Shown here in pieces: positions 61,901 to 64,000 of a DNA stretch of 64,000 bases. The stretch is from Dysidea avara (taxonomy: Eukaryota > Porifera > Demospongiae > Dictyoceratida > Dysideidae). The translations under genes and the position numbers were made by a program. How positions within the stretch are numbered: position 1 is the first letter of the stretch; each line of letters starts with the position of its first letter. The stretch covers positions 22,311,375 through 22,375,374 of the forward strand of contig NC_089281.1 in the NCBI RefSeq assembly GCF_963678975.1, in the 5' to 3' direction. The notes under the pieces were generated by a model, which saw only the letters and a list, made by a program, of their open reading frames with translations, was not told where the DNA came from and searched no databases.

Positions 61901-62773
61901 GATCTGTTTACAAAACAATTAAGATACTCTGATAAAGTACACAAACACTATAACATTCTAATAGTGCAGTCAAATTTTATAGGGACTGAGCCAGCTATTA
62001 GTTTGATCGAATGACTAGCACTTAATTTTGTTGAAGCTATATGCTGGCTATCACATTTTGTATGTAATTTTCATTCCACACTTTCAACAGTGAGTGGATA
62101 TCATGATTGCTTGTAGTTCTTTGTATGTATCACGTAATGCTTTGTAGCAGGCAGAAAACTAACTGAAAGTGAAGTAAAAAGGCCAAGTCAGTTTTTAGTC
62201 AAGGCAGTTGTTCAAACACAGAAATACCAGCACCATTTTTTACTTTGATGCAGTAATCTATAAGGAAAATTGATAATTTTACATAGAAATAAGGAGGTTG
62301 TGCCTGCAGCTATACTAGTACATATTTAATTGCTACTTTAGGGATGCTGTACAATTCTTTTCCAATACTTGATCAGCTACTTTCCAAAGGCTGATCTGAC
62401 GATCTATGCAACACTATCATGTACTGTATTGCTACTAGATTAAGATATACTATAGGTTAACCTCAGGCCTGCGGCTCTCAGGTTTGGGCATATAACAGTA
62501 TATATCAGACATTTCCCTCATGACCATGGTATAACTATTACATATGTAAATAAACAATTTATGTAAAGAGGCATAATGTGGAACTGTCTTGATTTTCATC
62601 TGTAGAAAGAGAAGAAAGATCTTGAGAAACTTAAACATTTTGTGGGTAGCAATGAATTAACTGACGTTAGTACTAAACTCAGTAATGAAGAAAGGATGGC
62701 TAAATTACAGGAGGCCTATAAACAGTTGGAGCAAGATTATCAAGCTGTCATCGAAAAACTTGCTACATTGTAA
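48062..62773 (+). CDS. HAT1: histone acetyltransferase type B catalytic subunit HAT1, 14 exons, 399 aa
   Basis: Exons: 48062-48128, 48376-48451, 49154-49190, 49244-49330, 49557-49599, 49651-49769, 51823-51910, 51978-52011, 52112-52216, 59744-59787, 59846-59908, 60145-60296, 60440-60556, 62606-62773; 1200 nt in one frame. The order of HAT1 blocks is clear: FHPDYTHQVFGE, YYTPGHLNTF, LAELVEGGFTT, FLLWFVDASSFLDIDDDKW, LYNYYAYPDKIRPRI, the acetyl-CoA loop, DITVEDPS (acidic active-site pair), CQRVYEILRLRATD and a charged C-terminal helix ending AVIEKLATL. The enzyme acetylates Lys5/Lys12 of new histone H4, usually with an RbAp46/48 partner. Intron 4 is GC-AG. Intron 9 is 7.5 kb and transposon-filled. 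The acetyl-CoA motif reads QRQHHG where family members have Q-x-x-G-x-G. Length is close to the human protein (419 aa). Confidence 0.95.
48835..48905. mobile_element. possible solo hAT-type end in HAT1 intron 2
   Basis: TAGGGCTGGGACGAATATTG followed by repeats of TTCGAATATTC-like words resembles the left end of hAT MITEs. I could not find the matching right end. Confidence 0.3.
50002..50090. mobile_element. foldback element in HAT1 intron 6
   Basis: Arms of about 27 bp around GTCGAGAGGCTAATGCAGCA and its inverse (GTGCTGAATTAGCCTCGAGA) flank an 11-bp loop; pairing extends outward through TACAGTA/TAACTGTA. It is related in its core to the 43.5-kb foldback. Confidence 0.8.
50120..50945 (+). mobile_element. 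composite repeat, copy 1 (palindromic MITE plus flank), interrupted by another MITE
   Basis: The left part (50131-50310) is a long imperfect palindrome with AGTAGTGAAACAAGG at one end and TTGTTTCACTACCTCTTATC at the other. The right part (50676-50945) holds GACTGCTGTATTAGAGTATC and TCTACCAGGCGTCCAGTACC. Both parts recur in inverted order at 61775-61244, so they form one repeat unit. The element at 50311-50675 splits this copy. Confidence 0.75.
50311..50675. mobile_element. MITE with 25-bp TIRs and TA duplication, nested
   Basis: The left TIR TACCATATTGCCTCAAATTA and the right TIR (reverse) TACCGTATTGTCTCGAATTG each continue ..GGCC. TA flanks both ends. The interior has several 'aaataaacgcc/aaatgccc' words. 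It is non-coding and inserted into the composite repeat. Confidence 0.85.
51600..51770. mobile_element. degenerate 'TGTCC'-rich repeat of the GTGGAACCT family
   Basis: Phrases CATCTTGGGACCAACCATAA, AAGTGTCCTGATTTTCACAT and GTGTCCAGATTATGCAGGTG resemble the interior of the pogo-type MITEs. Ends are too eroded to define. Confidence 0.4.
52262..52652. mobile_element. hAT-type MITE with 8-bp target-site duplication
   Basis: It starts TAGAGCTGAGCGATAG and ends CTATCGCTCAGCTCTA, perfect 16-bp inverted termini. Both sides carry the same octamer GTTCAGGG (52254-52261 and 52653-52660). An 8-bp TSD with TAGAG-type termini is diagnostic of hAT elements. The interior is rich in ATCGTGATA words and has no transposase. 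Confidence 0.95.
52893..52924. repeat. (TA)n microsatellite
   Basis: About 16 TA units, followed directly by CTGTCTGTTTGTCC, a phrase that recurs at 53560-53580. Confidence 0.95.
53475..54465. repeat. diverged tandem duplication, offset about 534 bp
   Basis: AGTAGCACATTTGATA (53495 and 54029), GGGCAGACATG-like text, GTGCTACATAG / GCACCACATAG, TTTAGCTTACATG and AGTTAACCCGCATGTTCACA recur in the same order. Each copy contains GTGTGTT...AAGTGCC, and the second has gained TCTATTAGAG. The copies differ at many positions, so the duplication is old. Confidence 0.75.
55383..55600 (+). mobile_element. retroelement-like 3' segment, copy 2, with (AAT)n tail
   Basis: GCCTAGACTGCATGTTGCGG, then GATCAAGTCACCACTGG and GGTCCCTAGTGGGATAGCAT, then TTTAATAAAAATAATAATAA. 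It matches the inverted copy at 30.1 kb. The A-rich tail directly after the shared phrase marks this as a 3' end. Confidence 0.7.
55930..56960 (-). mobile_element. Ty3/Gypsy-type retrotransposon gag-pol remnant
   Basis: From 56910 down, the frame gives a zinc knuckle (CPAKDTVC then HHCGHFGKFC, close to C-x2-C-x4-H-x4-C), a pepsin-like protease with the catalytic triplet in FKIDTGVEVTAISK (about 56590-56632), and then the start of reverse transcriptase: GIVRICVDMKPLNKNVLRE (about 56220-56275) and VDDTLAQLAGARIFSK (about 56140-56190). Stops and a frame change separate the parts, the RT active site is not intact, and no LTRs are seen. Confidence 0.88.
57310..58720 (-). mobile_element. pogo/Tigger-type DNA transposon remnant
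   Basis: Reading from 58700 down: a CENP-B-like helix-turn-helix stretch (AKFGVNKAAGEHSAPPTTLK, then DRLSGHAQHG), the first DDE aspartate in KIYNVDETGVPLNP (about 58117-58152), then LCLPPYTTHVTQPLDCGVFS and SPPNLIVSFKTCGVYPFN at the C-terminal side (57735-57560). Several stops and frame shifts interrupt it. It is dead, and nothing suggests domestication. Confidence 0.88.
58381..58465. repeat. 43-bp tandem duplication inside the Tigger remnant
   Basis: ATAACCTGTGGAAATAACAT and the following CCTTCCTCAAAAGACC occur twice with a 43-bp period and almost no differences. Confidence 0.9.
59128..59478. mobile_element. hAT-type non-autonomous element, 8-bp TSD with one mismatch
   Basis: It starts CAGGGCCGCCCAGAG and ends GGGCAGCCCTG. 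Flanks are CTTAGCAA (59120-59127) and CTTGGCAA (59479-59486). The interior is GC-rich near the ends (GGGGCCCC...) and carries two copies of GACTGCTCTATTAGAGTAT (59337 and 59363). Confidence 0.82.
59659..59710. repeat. (TTTG)n microsatellite next to a HAT1 splice acceptor
   Basis: About 13 TTTG units end some 33 bp before the AG acceptor at 59742-59743 of the acetyl-CoA-loop exon, within the likely branch-point and polypyrimidine region. Confidence 0.95.
60557..62605. other. 2.0-kb intron 13 of HAT1
   Basis: It holds the second composite repeat copy (61244-61775), a 44-nt exon-like segment at 60720-60763 that would break the frame, and AATACAGCAGTCAC / TAATAGTGCAGTCAA variants of the dispersed word. 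Confidence 0.7.
61244..61775 (-). mobile_element. composite repeat, copy 2 (inverted relative to 50.1-50.9 kb)
   Basis: 61244-61560 is the reverse complement of 50676-50945 (GGACACCTGGTAGATGCC, GATACTCTAATACAGCAGTC). 61570-61775 is the same long palindrome (AGTAGTGAAACAAGAGATAA ... CTCTAGTTTCACTACTTTTT). This copy is not interrupted. Confidence 0.75.
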
Positions 62774-62935
62774 TTGTGTAAATTTTAAGATATGCTTTTT
62801 AAAAAATATCAACTATACTGCTCACAAAATGTATAAACAATTAAAAGTATAATACACAAATCCGCTGTATTCACCTAGCATTTTTCTTGGCAACACTAAC
62901 AGTATGCATATGCAGCGCTAAGCAGCTTTAAAAGT
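62774..62935. other. short convergent intergenic region (HAT1 / kinase 3' ends)
   Basis: The two stop codons are 162 bp apart, leaving little room for two separate 3' UTRs. AATTAAAAGTATAATA near 62829 may serve as the HAT1 polyadenylation region. Overlapping 3' UTRs are likely. Confidence 0.6.

Positions 62936-64000
<1,065 letters not shown>

Overview
This is metazoan nuclear DNA: AT-rich, with short phase-consistent GT-AG introns, EMI/EGF/sushi/Ig/GCC extracellular modules, a receptor-type tyrosine kinase, and introns full of small DNA transposons. Gene content, compact introns and the frequent TAGCTA/GCTAGC words suggest a demosponge (Amphimedon-like). That assignment is an inference from general features, not proof. 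I recognised no tRNA, rRNA or CRISPR.

Layout. (1) 1-2144, + strand: a 23-bp minisatellite and the last exon of a gamma-glutamylaminecyclotransferase-like gene whose 5' exons are not seen. (2) 15322-3584, - strand: a very large single-pass membrane receptor. I assembled 29 exons by hand; they sum to 9246 nt and keep one frame from ATG to stop (3081 aa). Order: signal peptide, EMI, EGF, cbEGF array, sushi pair, cbEGFs, sushi pair, EGF, about 430 aa of unrecognised sequence, a long coiled-coil/Cys-rich region, two Ig domains, five GCC2/GCC3-type Cys-rich exons, TM, cytoplasmic tail with NPxY-type motifs. (3) 15.3-39 kb: no intact gene, but two broken partial copies of the receptor 3' end (20.7-21.9 kb and 31.4-34.7 kb), a LINE reverse-transcriptase remnant, MITEs, SINE-like tails and satellites. 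(4) 47756-39075, - strand: complete V-ATPase subunit a gene (26 exons, 2688 nt, 895 aa). (5) 48062-62773, + strand: complete HAT1 histone acetyltransferase gene (14 exons, 1200 nt, 399 aa), head-to-head with the V-ATPase gene across a 305-bp intergenic region carrying two E2F-consensus sites and a tandem E-box repeat. Its 7.5-kb intron 9 is a transposon graveyard (hAT MITEs, Ty3/Gypsy pol, pogo/Tigger). (6) 64000-62936, - strand: the C-terminal half of a tyrosine kinase domain, convergent with HAT1 and running off the window.

The most interesting items are the 3081-aa receptor with its nearby partial copies (Ig exons kept open at about nine of ten residues in one of them), the shared V-ATPase/HAT1 promoter, a Gly-to-His change in the HAT1 acetyl-CoA motif, and a roughly 20-bp word containing CTCTATTAGAGTA that recurs across the second half of the window.
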